NCBI RefSeq assembly: GCF_050947335.1
Contig: NW_027473317.1
Coordinates: 4,154,001-4,218,000, forward strand
DNA from: Megachile rotundata
Taxonomy: Eukaryota > Arthropoda > Insecta > Hymenoptera > Megachilidae
DNA length: 64,000 nt
Direction: 5' to 3'
Both the position numbers and the translations under genes were made by a program. The notes beneath the pieces were generated by a model. It searched no databases. It was not told the origin of the DNA and worked only from the letters and a program-made list of their open reading frames with translations. Positions 1 to 13,593 of the stretch are shown here, piece after piece (within the stretch, counting starts at the first letter, position 1; every line of letters begins with the position of its first letter).

Positions 1-3000
1 ATGGTGATTGTATGATTGTGATTGTATGATTGTGATTGTATGATTGTGATTGTACGATTGTGATTGTATGATTGTTATTGACGGATTGTTTCTGTATGAT
101 TGTGATTGTATGATTGCGATTGTGTGATTATGATTGTATGATTGTGATTGTGTGATTGTGATTGTGTGATTGTGATTGTGAGATTGTGATTGTATGATTT
201 TGATTGTATGACCGTGATTGTATGATCGTGATTGTGAGATCGTGATTGTATGATTGCGATTGTATGATTGTGATTGTATGATTGTGATTGTATGATTGTG
301 ATTGTATGATTGTAATTGTATGATAGTGATTGTATGATTGTGATTGTATGATTGTCATTGTATGATTGTGATGGTATGATTGTGATCGTATGATTGTGAT
401 CGTATGATTGTGATCGTATGATTGTGATCGTATGATTGTGATCGTATGATTGTGATCGTATGATTGTGATTGTATGATTGTGATTGTATGATTGTGATTG
501 TATGATTGTGATTGTATGATTGTGATCGTATGATTGTGATACTTTGATTGCGATTGTATGATTGCGATTGTATGATTCTGATTGTATGATTGTGATTGTA
601 TGATTGTGATTGTATGATTGTGATTGTATGATTGTGATTGTATGATTGTGATTGTATGATTGCGATTGTATGATTGCGATTGTATGATTGTGATTGTATG
701 ATTGTGATCGTATGATTGTGATCGTATGATTGTGATCGTATGATTGTGATCGTATGATTGTGATCGTATGATTGTGATCGTATGATTGTGATTGTATGAT
801 TGTGATTGTATGATTGTGATTGTATGATTGTGATTGTATGATTGTGATCGTATGATTGTGATTCTTTGATTGCGATTGTATGATTGCGATTGTATGATTG
901 TGATTGTATGATTGTGATTGTATGATTGTGTTTGTATGATTGTGATTGTATGATTGTGATTGTATGATTGTGATTGTATGATCGTGATTGTATGATCGTG
1001 ATTGTGAGATTGTGATTGTATGATTGTGGTTGTATGATTGTGGTTGTATGATTGTGATTGTATGATTGCGATTGTATGATTGTGATTGTATGATTGTGAT
1101 CGTATGATTGTGATTCTTTGATTGCGATTGTATGATTGTGATTGTATGATTGTGATTGTATGATTGTGATTGTATGATTGTGATTGTATGATTGTGATTG
1201 TATGATTGTGATTGTATGATTGTGATTGTATGATTGTGATTGTATGATTGTGATTGTATGATTGTGATTGTATGATTGCGATTGTATGATTGTGATTGTA
1301 TGATTGTGATTGTATGATTGTGATCGTATGATTGTGGTCGTATGATTGTGATTGTATAATGGTGATTGTATGATTGCGATTGTATGATTGTGATTGTATG
1401 ATTGTGATTGTATGGTTGTGATCGTATGATTGCGATTCTTTGATTGCGATTGTATGATTGTGATTGTATGATTGTGATTGTATGATTGTGCTTGTATGAT
1501 TGTGATTGTGTGATTTTGATTGTATGACCGTGATTGTATGATCGTGATTGTGAGATCGTGATTGTATGATTGTGATTGTATGATTGTGATTGTATGATTG
1601 TGATTGTATGATTGTGATTGTATGATTGTGATTGTATGATAGTGATTGTATGATTGTGATTGTATGATTGTCATTGTATGATTGTGATTGTATGATTGTG
1701 ATTGTATGATTGTGATCGTATGATTGTGATCGTATGATTGTGATCGTATGATTGTGATCGTATGATTGTGATCGTATGATTGTGATCGTATGATTGTGAT
1801 CGTATGATTGTGATGGTATGATTGTGATTGTATGATTGTGATTGTATGATTGTGATTGTATGATTGTGATCGTATGATTGTGATTCTTTGATTGCGATTG
1901 TATGATTGTGATTGTATGATTCTGATTGTATGATTGTGATTGTATGATTGTGATTGTATGATTGTGATTGTATGATTGTGAGTGTATGATTGTGATTGTA
2001 TGATTGTGATTGTATGATTGTGATTGTATGATTGTGATTGTATGATTGCGATTGTATGATTGTGATTGTATGATTGTGATTGTATGATTGTGATCGTATG
2101 ATTGGGATCGTATGATTGTGATCGTATGATTGTGATCGTATGATTGTGATTGTATGATTGTGATTGTATGATTGTGATTGTATGATTGTGATTGTATGAT
2201 TGTGATTGTATGATTGTGATCGTATGATTGTGATCGTATGATTGTGATTCTTTGATTGCGATTGTATGATTGTGATTGTATGATTGTGATTGTATGATTG
2301 TGATTGTATGATTGTGATTGTATGATTGTGATTGTATGATTGTGATTGTATGATCGTGATTGTATGATCGTGATTGTATGATCGTGATTGTGAGATTGTG
2401 ATTGTATGATTGTGGTTGTATGATTGTGGTTGTATGATTGTGATCGTATGATTGTGATCGTATGATTGTGATTGTATGATTGTGATTGTATGATTGTGAT
2501 TGTATGATTGCGATTGTATGATTGTGATTGTATGATTGTGATCGTATGATTGTGATTCTTTGATTGCGATTGTATGATTGTGATTGTATGATTGTGATTG
2601 TATGATTGTGATTGTATGATTGTGATTGTATGATTGTGATTGTATGATTGTGATTGTATGATTGCGATTGTATGATTGTGATTGTATGATTGTGATTGTA
2701 TGATTGTGATCGTATGATTGTGGTCGTATGATTGTGATTGTATAATGGTGATTGTATGATTGCGATTGTATGATTGTGATTGTATGATTGTGATTGTATG
2801 GTTGTGATCGTATGATTGCGATTCTTTGATTGCGATTGTATGATTGTGATTGTATGATTGTGATTGTATGATTGTGATTGTATGATTGTGATTGTATGAT
2901 CGTGATTGTATGTTCGTGATTGTGAGATTGTGATTGTATGATTGTGATTGTATGATTGTGATTGTACGATTGTGATTGTATGATTGTTATTGCATGATTG

Positions 3001-5061
3001 TGACTGTATGATTGTGATTGTATGATTGTGATTTATGATTGTGATTGTATGATTGTGATTGTATGATTGTGATTGTATGATTGTGATCGTATGATTGTGA
3101 TTCTTTGATTGCGATTGTATGATTGTGATTGTATGATTCTGATTGTATGATTGTGATTGTATGATTGTGATTGTATGATTGTGATTGTATGATTGTGATT
3201 GTATGATTGTGATTGTATGATTGCGATTGTATGATTGTGATTGTATGATTGTGATTGTATGATTGTGATTGTATGATTGTGATTGTATGATTGTGATTGT
3301 ATGATTGTGATCGTATGATTGTGATTGTATGATTGTGATTGTATGATTGTGATTGTATGATTGTGATTGTATGATTGTGATTGTATGATTGTGATCGTAT
3401 GATTGTGATTGTATGATTGTGATTGTATGATTGTGATTGTATGATTGTGATCGTATGATTGTGATCGTACGATTGTGATTGTATGATTGTGATTGTATGA
3501 TTGTGATTGTATGATTGTGATTGTATGATTGTGATTGTATGATTGTGATTGTATGATCGTGATTGTATGATCGTGATTGTGAGATTGTGATTGTATGATT
3601 GTGGTTGTATGATTGTGGTTGTATGATTGTGATCGTATGATTGTGATCGTATGATTGTGATTGTATGATTGTGATTGTATGATTGTGATTGTATGATTGC
3701 GATTGTGTGATTGTGATTGTATGATTGTGATCGTATGATTGTGATTCTTTGATTGCGATTGTATGATTGTGATTGTGTGATTGTGATTGTATGATTGTGA
3801 TTGTATGATTGTGATTGTATGATTGTGATTGTATGATTGTGATTGTATGATTGTGATTGTATGATTGTGATTGTATGATTGTGATTGTATGATTGTGATT
3901 GTATGATTGCGATTGTATGATTGTGATTGTATGATTGTGATTGTATGATTGTGATCGTATGATTGTGGTCGTATGATTGTGATTGTATAATGGTGATTGT
4001 ATGATTGCGATTGTATGATTGTGATTGTATGATTGTGATTGTATGGTTGTGATCGTATGATTGCGATTCTTTGATTGCGATTGTATGATTGTGATTGTAT
4101 GACTGTGATTGTATGATTGTGATTGTATGATTGTGATTGTATGATCGTGATTGTATGATCGTGATTGTGAGATTGTGATTGTATGATTGTGATTGTATGA
4201 TTGTGATTGTACGATTGTGATTGTATGATTGTTATTGCATGATTGTGACTGTATGATTGTGATTGTATGATTGTGATTTATGATTGTGATTGTATGATTC
4301 TGATTGTATGATTGTGATTGTATGATAGTGATTGTATGATTGTTTCTGTATGATTGTGATTGTATGATTGCGATTGTATGATTATGATTGTATGATTGTG
4401 ATTGTGTGATTGTGATTGTATGATTGTGATTGTATGATTGTGATTGTATGATTGTGATTGTATGATTGTGATTGTATGATTGTGATTGTATGATTGCGAT
4501 TGTATGATTGCGATTGTATGATTGTGATTGTATGATTGTGATCGTATGATTGTGATCGTATGATTGTGATTGTATAATGGTGATTGTATGATTGTGATTG
4601 TATGATTGTGATTGTATGATTGCGATTGTATGATTCTGATTGTATGATTGTGATTGTATGATTGTGATTGTATGATTGTGATTGTATGATTGTGATTGTA
4701 TGATTGTGATTGTATGATTGTGATTGTATGATTGTGATTGTATGATTGTGATTGTATGATTGTGATTGTATGATTGTGATTGTATGATTGTGATTGTATG
4801 ATTGTGATTGTATGATTGTGATTGTATGATTGGCATCGTATGATTGTGATTGTGTGATTGCGATTGTATGATTGTGACTGTATGATTGTGATTGTATGAT
4901 TGTCATTGTATGATTGTGATTGTATGACTATGATTGTATGATTGTCATTGTATGATTGTGATTGTGTGATTGTGATTGTATGATTGTGATTGTATGATTG
5001 TGATTGTATGGTTGTGATTGTATGATTGTGATTGAATGATTGTGATTGTATGATTGTGATT

Positions 5062-6840
5062 CTATGATTGCGATTGTATGATTGTGATTGTATGATTGCG
5101 ATTGTATGATTGTGATTGTATGATTGTGATTGTATGATTGTGATTGTATGATTGCGATTGTATAATTGCGATTGTATGATTGTGATTGTATGATTGTGAT
5201 CGTATGATTGTGATTGTATGATTGCGATTGTATGATTGTGATTGTATGATTGTGATTGTATGATTGTGATCGTATGATTGTGATCGTACGATTGTGATTG
5301 TATAATGGTGATTGTATGATTGTGATTGTATGATTGTGATTGTATGATTGCGATTGTATGATTCTGATTGTATGATTGTGATTGTATGATTGTGATTGTA
5401 TGATTGTGATTGTATGATTGTGATTGTATGATTGTGATTGTATGATTGCGATTGTATAATTGCGATTGTATGATTGTGATTGTATGATTGTGATCGTATG
5501 ATTGTGATTGTATGATTGTGATTGTATGATTGTGATTGTATGATCGTGATTGTATGATCGTGATTGTGAGATTGTGATTGTATGATTGTGGTTGTATGAT
5601 TGTGGTTGTATGATTGTGATCGTATGATTGTGATCGTATGATTGTGATTGTATGATTGTGATTGTATGATTGTGATTGTATGATTGCGATTGTGTGATTG
5701 TGATTGTATGATTGTGATCGTATGATTGTGATTCTTTGATTGCGATTGTATGATTGTGATTGTGTGATTGTGATTGTATGATTGTGATTGTATGATTGTG
5801 ATTGTATGATTGTGATTGTATGATTGTGATTGTATGATTGTGATTGTATGATTGTGATTGTATGATTGTGATTGTATGATTGTGATTGTATGATTGCGAT
5901 TGTATGATTGTGATTGTATGATTGTGATTGTATGATTGTGATCGTATGATTGTGGTCGTATGATTGTGATTGTATGATTGTTTCTGTATGATTGTGATTG
6001 TATGATTGCGATTGTATGATTATGATTGTATGATTGTGATTGTGTGATTGCGATTGTATGATTGTGACTGTATGATTGTGATTGTATGATTGTCATTGTA
6101 TGATTGTGATTGTATGACTATGATTGTATGATTGTCATTGTATGATTGTGATTGTGTGATTGTGATTGTATGATTGTGATTGTATGATTGTGATTGTATG
6201 ATTGTGATTGTATGATTGTGATTGAATGATTGTGATTGTATGATTGTGATTGTATGATTGTGATTGTATGATTGTGATTGTATGATTGTGATTGTATGAT
6301 TGTGATTGTATGATTGTGATTGTATGATTGTGATTGTATGATTGTGATTGTATGATTGTGATCGTATGATTGTGATTGTATAATGGTGACTGTATGATTG
6401 TGATTGTATGATTGTGATTGTATGATTGTGATTGTATGATTGTGATCGTATGATTGTGATCGTACGATTGTGATTGTATAATGGTGATTGTATGATTGTG
6501 ATTGCATGATTGTGATTGTATGATTGTGATCGTATGATTGTGATACTTTGATTGCGATTGTATGATTGCGATTGTATGATTGCGATTGTATGATTCTGAT
6601 TGTATGATTGTGATTGTATGATTGTGATTGTATGATTGTGATTGTATGATTGTGATTGTATGATAGTGATTGTATGATTGTGATTGTATGATTGTCATTG
6701 TATGATTGTGATTGTATGATTGTGATTGTATGATTGTGATCGTATGATTGTGATCGTATGATTGTGATCGTATGATTGTGATCGTATGATTGTGATCGTA
6801 TGATTGTGATCGTATGATTGTGATCGTATGATTGTGATCG
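5062..6840 (+). repeat. Domain I duplicated block, copy at 5.1-6.8 kb
   Basis: This stretch matches about 13.16-14.85 kb with an offset close to 8,006 bp (572 units less the two 13-bp units between). Shared markers include the rare GATACTTTG unit (TGATACTTTG at 6541 and 14561; a third copy is at 537), the GTTTCTG unit following GGTCG, and a run of eight GATCG units (6738 and 14744, offset 8,006). The block runs from the ATAATGG unit near 5.3 kb through the GATCG run. Confidence 0.72.
6738..6840 (+). repeat. Run of eight consecutive GATCG variant units
   Basis: GATCG begins at 6738 and every 14 bp through 6836, giving one CpG and one GATC per unit in an array whose consensus has neither. Similar runs are at 384-458 (six), 1714-1802 (seven), 14744-14846 (eight) and 29684-29800 (nine), with shorter runs of about five near 31.49, 42.38, 47.46, 55.20, 57.84 and 61.55 kb. 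Most runs follow a GTCATTG unit and two consensus units, so they are HOR copies of one local expansion. Confidence 0.88.
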
Positions 6841-7883
6841 TATGATTGTGATTGTATGATTGTGATTGTATGATTGTGATTGTATGATTGCGATTGTGTG
6901 ATTGTGATTGTATGATTGTGATCGTATGATTGTGATTCTTTGATTGCGATTGTATGATTGTGATTTTATGATTGTGATTGTATGATTGTGATTGTATGAT
7001 TGTGATTGTATGATTGTGATTGTATGATTGTGATTGTATGATTGTGATTGTATGATTGTGATTGTATGATCGTGATTGTGAGATTGTGATTGTATGATTG
7101 TGGTTGTATGATTGTGGTTGTATGATTGTGATCGTATGATTGTGATCGTATGATTGTGATTGTATGATTGTGATTGTATGATTGTGATTGTATGATTGCG
7201 ATTGTGTGATTGTGATTGTATGATTGTGATCGTATGATTGTGATTCTTTGATTGCGATTGTATGATTGTGATTGTGTGATTGTGATTGTATGATTGTGAT
7301 TGTATGATTGTGATTGTATGATTGTGATTGTATGATTGTGATTGTATGATTGTGATTGTATGATTGTGATTGTATGATTGTGATTGTATGATTGTGATTG
7401 TATGATTGCGATTGTATGATTGTGATTGTATGATTGTGATTGTATGATTGTGATCGTATGATTGTGGTCGTATGATTGTGATTGTATAATGGTGATTGTA
7501 TGATTGCGATTGTATGATTGTGATTGTATGATTGTGATTGTATGGTTGTGATCGTATGATTGCGATTCTTTGATTGCGATTGTATGATTGTGATTGTATG
7601 ACTGTGATTGTATGATTGTGATTGTATGATTGTGATTGTATGATCGTGATTGTATGATCGTGATTGTGAGATTGTGATTGTATGATTGTGATTGTATGAT
7701 TGTGATTGTATGATTGTGATTGTATGATTGTGATTGTATGATTGTGATTGTATGATTGTGATTGTATGATTGTGATTGTATGATTGTGATTGTATGATTG
7801 TGATTGTATGATTGTGATTGTATGATTGTGATTGTATGATTGTGATTGTATGATTGTGATTGTATGATTGTGATTGTATGATT

Positions 7884-10800
7884 GGCATCGTATGATTGTG
7901 ATTGTGTGATTGCGATTGTATGATTGTGACTGTATGATTGTGATTGTATGATTGTCATTGTATGATTGTGATTGTATGACTATGATTGTATGATTGTCAT
8001 TGTATGATTGTGATTGTATGACTATGATTGTATGATTGTCATTGTATGATTGTGATTGTGTGATTGTGATTGTATGATTGTGATTGTATGATTGTGATTG
8101 TATGATTGTGATTGTATGATTGTGATTGTATGATTGTGATTGTATGATTGTGATTGTATGATTGTGATTGTATGATCGTGGTTGTATGATCGTGATTGTG
8201 AGATTGTGATTGTATGATTGTGGTTGTATGATTGTGGTTGTATGATTGTGATCGTATGATTGTGATCGTATGATTGTGATTGTATGATTGTGATTGTATG
8301 ATTGTGATTGTATGATTGCGATTGTGTGATTGTGATTGTATGATTGTGATCGTATGATTGTGATTCTTTGATTGCGATTGTATGATTGTGATTGTGTGAT
8401 TGTGATTGTATGATTGTGATTGTATGATTGTGATTGTATGATTGTGATTGTATGATTGTGATTGTATGATTGTGATTGTATGATTGCGATTGTATGATTG
8501 TGATTGTATGATTGTGATTGTGTGATTGTGATCGTATGATTGTGGTCGTATGATTGTGATTGTATAATGGTGATTGTATGATTGCGATTGTATGATTGTG
8601 ATTGTATGATTGTGATTGTATGGTTGTGATCGTATGATTGCGATTCTTTGATTGCGATTGTATGATTGTGATTGTATGACTGTGATTGTATGATTGTGAT
8701 TGTATGATTGTGATTGTATGATCGTGATTGTATGATCGTGATTGTGAGATTGTGATTGTATGATTGTGATTGTATGATTGTGATTGTACGATTGTGATTG
8801 TATGATTGTTATTGCATGATTGTGACTGTATGATTGTGATTGTATGATTGTGATTTATGATTGTGATTGTATGATTCTGATTGTATGATTGTGATTGTAT
8901 GATAGTGATTGTATGATTGTTTCTGTATGATTGTGATTGTATGATTGCGATTGTATGATTATGATTGTATGATTGTGATTGTGTGATTGTGATTGTATGA
9001 TTGTGATTGTATGATTGTGATTGTATGATTGTGATTGTATGATTGTGATTGTATGATTGTGATTGTATGATTGCGATTGTATGATTGCGATTGTATGATT
9101 GTGATTGCATGATTGTGATCTTATGATTGTGATCGTATGATTGTGATTGTATAATGGTGATTGTATGATTGTGATTGTATGATTGTGATTGTATGATTGC
9201 GATTGTATGATTCTGATTGTATGATTGTGATTGTATGATTGTGATTGTATGATTGTGATTGTATGATTGTGATTGTATGATTGTGATTGTATGATTGTGA
9301 TTGTATGATTGTGATTGTATGATTGTGATTGTATGATTGTGATTGTATGATTGTGATTGTATGATTGTGATTGTATGATTGTGATTGTATGATTGTGATT
9401 GTATGATTGGCATCGTATGATTGTGATTGTGTGATTGCGATTGTATGATTGTGACTGTATGATTGTGATTGTATGATTGTCATTGTATGATTGTGATTGT
9501 ATGACTATGATTGTATGATTGTCATTGTATGATTGTGATTGTGTGATTGTGATTGTATGATTGTGATTGTATGATTGTGATTGTATGGTTGTGATTGTAT
9601 GATTGTGATTGAATGATTGTGATTGTATGATTGTGATTGTATGATTGTGATTGTATGATTGTGATTGTATGATTGTGATTGTATGATTGTGATTGTATGA
9701 TTGTGATCGTATGATTGTGATTGTATAATGGTGACTGTATGATTGTGATTGTATGATTATCATTGTATGATTGTGATTGTATGATTATGATTGTATGATT
9801 GTGATTGTCTGATTGTGATTGTGTGATTGTGATTGTATGATTCTGATCGTATGAATGTGATTGTAAGATTGTGATTGTGTAATTGCGATTGTATGATTGT
9901 GACTGTATGATTGTGATTGTAAGATTGTGATTGTGTGATTGCGATTGTATGATTGTGACTGTATGACTGTGACTGTATGATTATCATTGTATGATTGCGA
10001 TTGTATGATTGTGATTGTATGGTTGTGATTGTATGATTGTGATTGTATGATTGCGATTGTATGATTGTGATTGTATGATTGTGATTGTATGATTGTGATC
10101 GTATGATTGTGATCGTACGATTGTGATTGTATAATGGTGATTGTATGATTGTGATTGTATGATTGTGATTGTATGATTGCGATTGTATGATTCTGATTGT
10201 ATGATTGTGATTGTATGATTGTGATTGTATGATTGTGATTGTATGATTGTGATTGTATGATTGTGATTGTATGATTGCGATTGTATGATTGCGATTGTAT
10301 GATTGTGATTGTATGATTGTGATCGTATGATTGTGATTGTATGATTGTGATTGTATGATTGTGATTGTATGATCGTGATTGTATGATCGTGATTGTGAGA
10401 TTGTGATTGTATGATTGTGGTTGTTTGATTGTGGTTGTATGATTGTGATCGTATGATTGTGATCGTATGATTGTGATTGTATGATTGTGATTGTATGATT
10501 GTGATTGTATGATTGTGATTGTATGATTGTGATTGTATGATTGTGATTGTATGATTGCGATTGTGTGATTGTGATTGTATGATTGTGATTGTATGATTGT
10601 GATTGTATGATTGTGATTGTATGATTGTGATTGTATGATTGTGATTGTATGATTGCGATTGTATGATTGCGATTGTATGATTGTGATTGTATGATTGTGA
10701 TCGTATGATTGTGATCGTATGATTGTGATTGTATAATGGTGATTGTATGATTGTGATTGTATGATTGTGATTGTATGATTGCGATTGTATGATTCTGATT

Positions 10801-10990
10801 GTATGATTGTGATTGTATGATTGTGATTGTATGATTGTGATTGTATGATTGTGATTGTATGATTGTGATTGTATGATTGTGATTGTATGATTGTGATTGT
10901 ATGATTGTGATTGTATGATTGTGATTGTATGATTGTGATTGTATGATTGTGATTGTATGATTGTGATTGTATGATTGTGATTGTATGATT
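7884..10990 (+). repeat. Domain I tandem HOR, left copy (~3.1 kb)
   Basis: This block and the next 3.1-3.2 kb carry the same markers in the same order. GGCATCG 7884 matches 10991 (offset 3,107), paired GGTT 8219 matches 11354 (3,135), the 13-bp unit 8852 matches 12015 (3,163), GGCATCG 9409 matches 12586 (3,177), and the ATGACTGTGA marker 9963 matches 13140 (3,177). The stepwise offset growth (+28, +28, +14) shows that the right copy has gained two, two and one units. The unusual ATTATCATTG unit near 9757 has its partner near 12934. Confidence 0.8.
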
Positions 10991-13593
10991 GGCATCGTAT
11001 GATTGTGATTGTGTGATTGCGATTGTATGATTGTGACTGTATGATTGTGATTGTATGATTGTCATTGTATGATTGTGATTGTATGACTATGATTGTATGA
11101 TTGTCATTGTATGATTGTGATTGTATGACTATGATTGTATGATTGTCATTGTATGATTGTGATTGTGTGATTGTGATTGTATGATTGTGATTGTATGATT
11201 GTGATTGTATGATTGTGATTGTATGATTGTGATTGTATGATTGTGATTGTATGATTGTGATTGTATGATTGTGATTGTATGATTGTGATTGTATGATTGT
11301 GATTGTATGATCGTGGTTGTATGATCGTGATTGTGAGATTGTGATTGTATGATTGTGGTTGTATGATTGTGGTTGTATGATTGTGATCGTATGATTGTGA
11401 TCGTATGATTGTGATTGTATGATTGTGATTGTATGATTGTGATTGTATGATTGCGATTGTGTGATTGTGATTGTATGATTGTGATCGTATGATTGTGATT
11501 CTTTGATTGCGATTGTATGATTGTGATTGTGTGATTGTGATTGTATGATTGTGATTGTATGATTGTGATTGTATGATTGTGATTGTATGATTGTGATTGT
11601 ATGATTGTGATTGTATGATTGTGATTGTATGATTGTGATTGTATGATTGCGATTGTATGATTGTGATTGTATGATTGTGATTGTATGATTGTGATCGTAT
11701 GATTGTGGTCGTATGATTGTGATTGTATAATGGTGATTGTATGATTGCGATTGTATGATTGTGATTGTATGATTGTGATTGTATGGTTGTGATCGTATGA
11801 TTGCGATTCTTTGATTGCGATTGTATGATTGTGATTGTATGACTGTGATTGTATGATTGTGATTGTATGATTGTGATTGTATGATCGTGATTGTATGATC
11901 GTGATTGTGAGATTGTGATTGTATGATTGTGATTGTATGATTGTGATTGTACGATTGTGATTGTATGATTGTTATTGCATGATTGTGACTGTATGATTGT
12001 GATTGTATGATTGTGATTTATGATTGTGATTGTATGATTCTGATTGTATGATTGTGATTGTATGATAGTGATTGTATGATTGTTTCTGTATGATTGTGAT
12101 TGTATGATTGCGATTGTATGATTATGATTGTATGATTGTGATTGTGTGATTGTGATTGTATGATTGTGATTGTATGATTGTGATTGTATGATTGTGATTG
12201 TATGATTGTGATTGTATGATTGTGATTGTATGATTGCGATTGTATGATTGCGATTGTATGATTGTGATTGCATGATTGTGATCGTATGATTGTGATCGTA
12301 TGATTGTGATTGTATAATGGTGATTGTATGATTGTGATTGTATGATTGTGATTGTATGATTGCGATTGTATGATTCTGATTGTATGATTGTGATTGTATG
12401 ATTGTGATTGTATGATTGTGATTGTATGATTGTGATTGTATGATTGTGATTGTATGATTGTGATTGTATGATTGTGATTGTATGATTGTGATTGTATGAT
12501 TGTGATTGTATGATTGTGATTGTATGATTGTGATTGTATGATTGTGATTGTATGATTGTGATTGTATGATTGTGATTGTATGATTGGCATCGTATGATTG
12601 TGATTGTGTGATTGCGATTGTATGATTGTGACTGTATGATTGTGATTGTATGATTGTCATTGTATGATTGTGATTGTATGACTATGATTGTATGATTGTC
12701 ATTGTATGATTGTGATTGTGTGATTGTGATTGTATGATTGTGATTGTATGATTGTGATTGTATGGTTGTGATTGTATGATTGTGATTGAATGATTGTGAT
12801 TGTATGATTGTGATTGTATGATTGTGATTGTATGATTGTGATTGTATGATTGTGATTGTATGATTGTGATTGTATGATTGTGATCGTATGATTGTGATTG
12901 TATAATGGTGACTGTATGATTGTGATTGTATGATTATCATTGTATGATTGTGATTGTATGATTATGATTGTATGATTGTGATTGTATGATTGTGATTGTG
13001 TGATTGTGATTGTATGATTCTGATCGTATGAATGTGATTGTAAGATTGTGATTGTGTAATTGCGATTGTATGATTGTGACTGTATGATTGTGATTGTAAG
13101 ATTGTGATTGTGTGATTGCGATTGTATGATTGTGACTGTATGACTGTGACTGTATGATTATCATTGTATGATTGCGATTGTATGATTGTGATTGTATGGT
13201 TGTGATTGTATGATTGTGATTGTATGATTGCGATTGTATGATTGTGATTGTATGATTGTGATTGTATGATTGTGATCGTATGATTGTGATCGTACGATTG
13301 TGATTGTATAATGGTGATTGTATGATTGTGATTGTATGATTGTGATTGTATGATTGCGATTGTATGATTCTGATTGTATGATTGTGATTGTATGATTGTG
13401 ATTGTATGATTGTGATTGTATGATTGTGATTGTATGATTGTGATTGTATGATTGCGATTGTATGATTGCGATTGTATGATTGTGATTGTATGATTGTGAT
13501 CGTATGATTGTGATTGTATGATTGTGATTGTATGATTGTGATTGTATGATCGTGATTGTATGATCGTGATTGTGAGATTGTGATTGTATGATT
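10991..13593 (+). repeat. Domain I tandem HOR, right copy (~3.1 kb, end not sharply defined)
   Basis: Second copy of the block beginning at 7884, with matching markers at 10991, 11354, 12015, 12586, 13140 and 13593 (partner of 10416). Beyond the TTTGATTGTGGTTG marker at 13593 the copies diverge: the distance to the next TGCG unit is 137 bp on the left and 95 bp on the right, three units fewer. Past that point the right copy follows the 5.6-6.5 kb sequence instead, so this is a mosaic junction. Confidence 0.72.

Noticed and set aside
128..358. Histidine/asparagine-rich metal-binding or prion-like protein
   Set aside because: The NHNH and QSQS strings are the forced translation of the satellite; no evidence of expression.
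355..4836. Long antisense open frame (1,493 codons) and dozens of similar ones as protein-coding genes
   Set aside because: Every - frame is open because the repeat lacks stop triplets there; no codon-position bias is visible, starts and stops come from single satellite variants, and there is no non-repetitive domain, intron or regulatory context.
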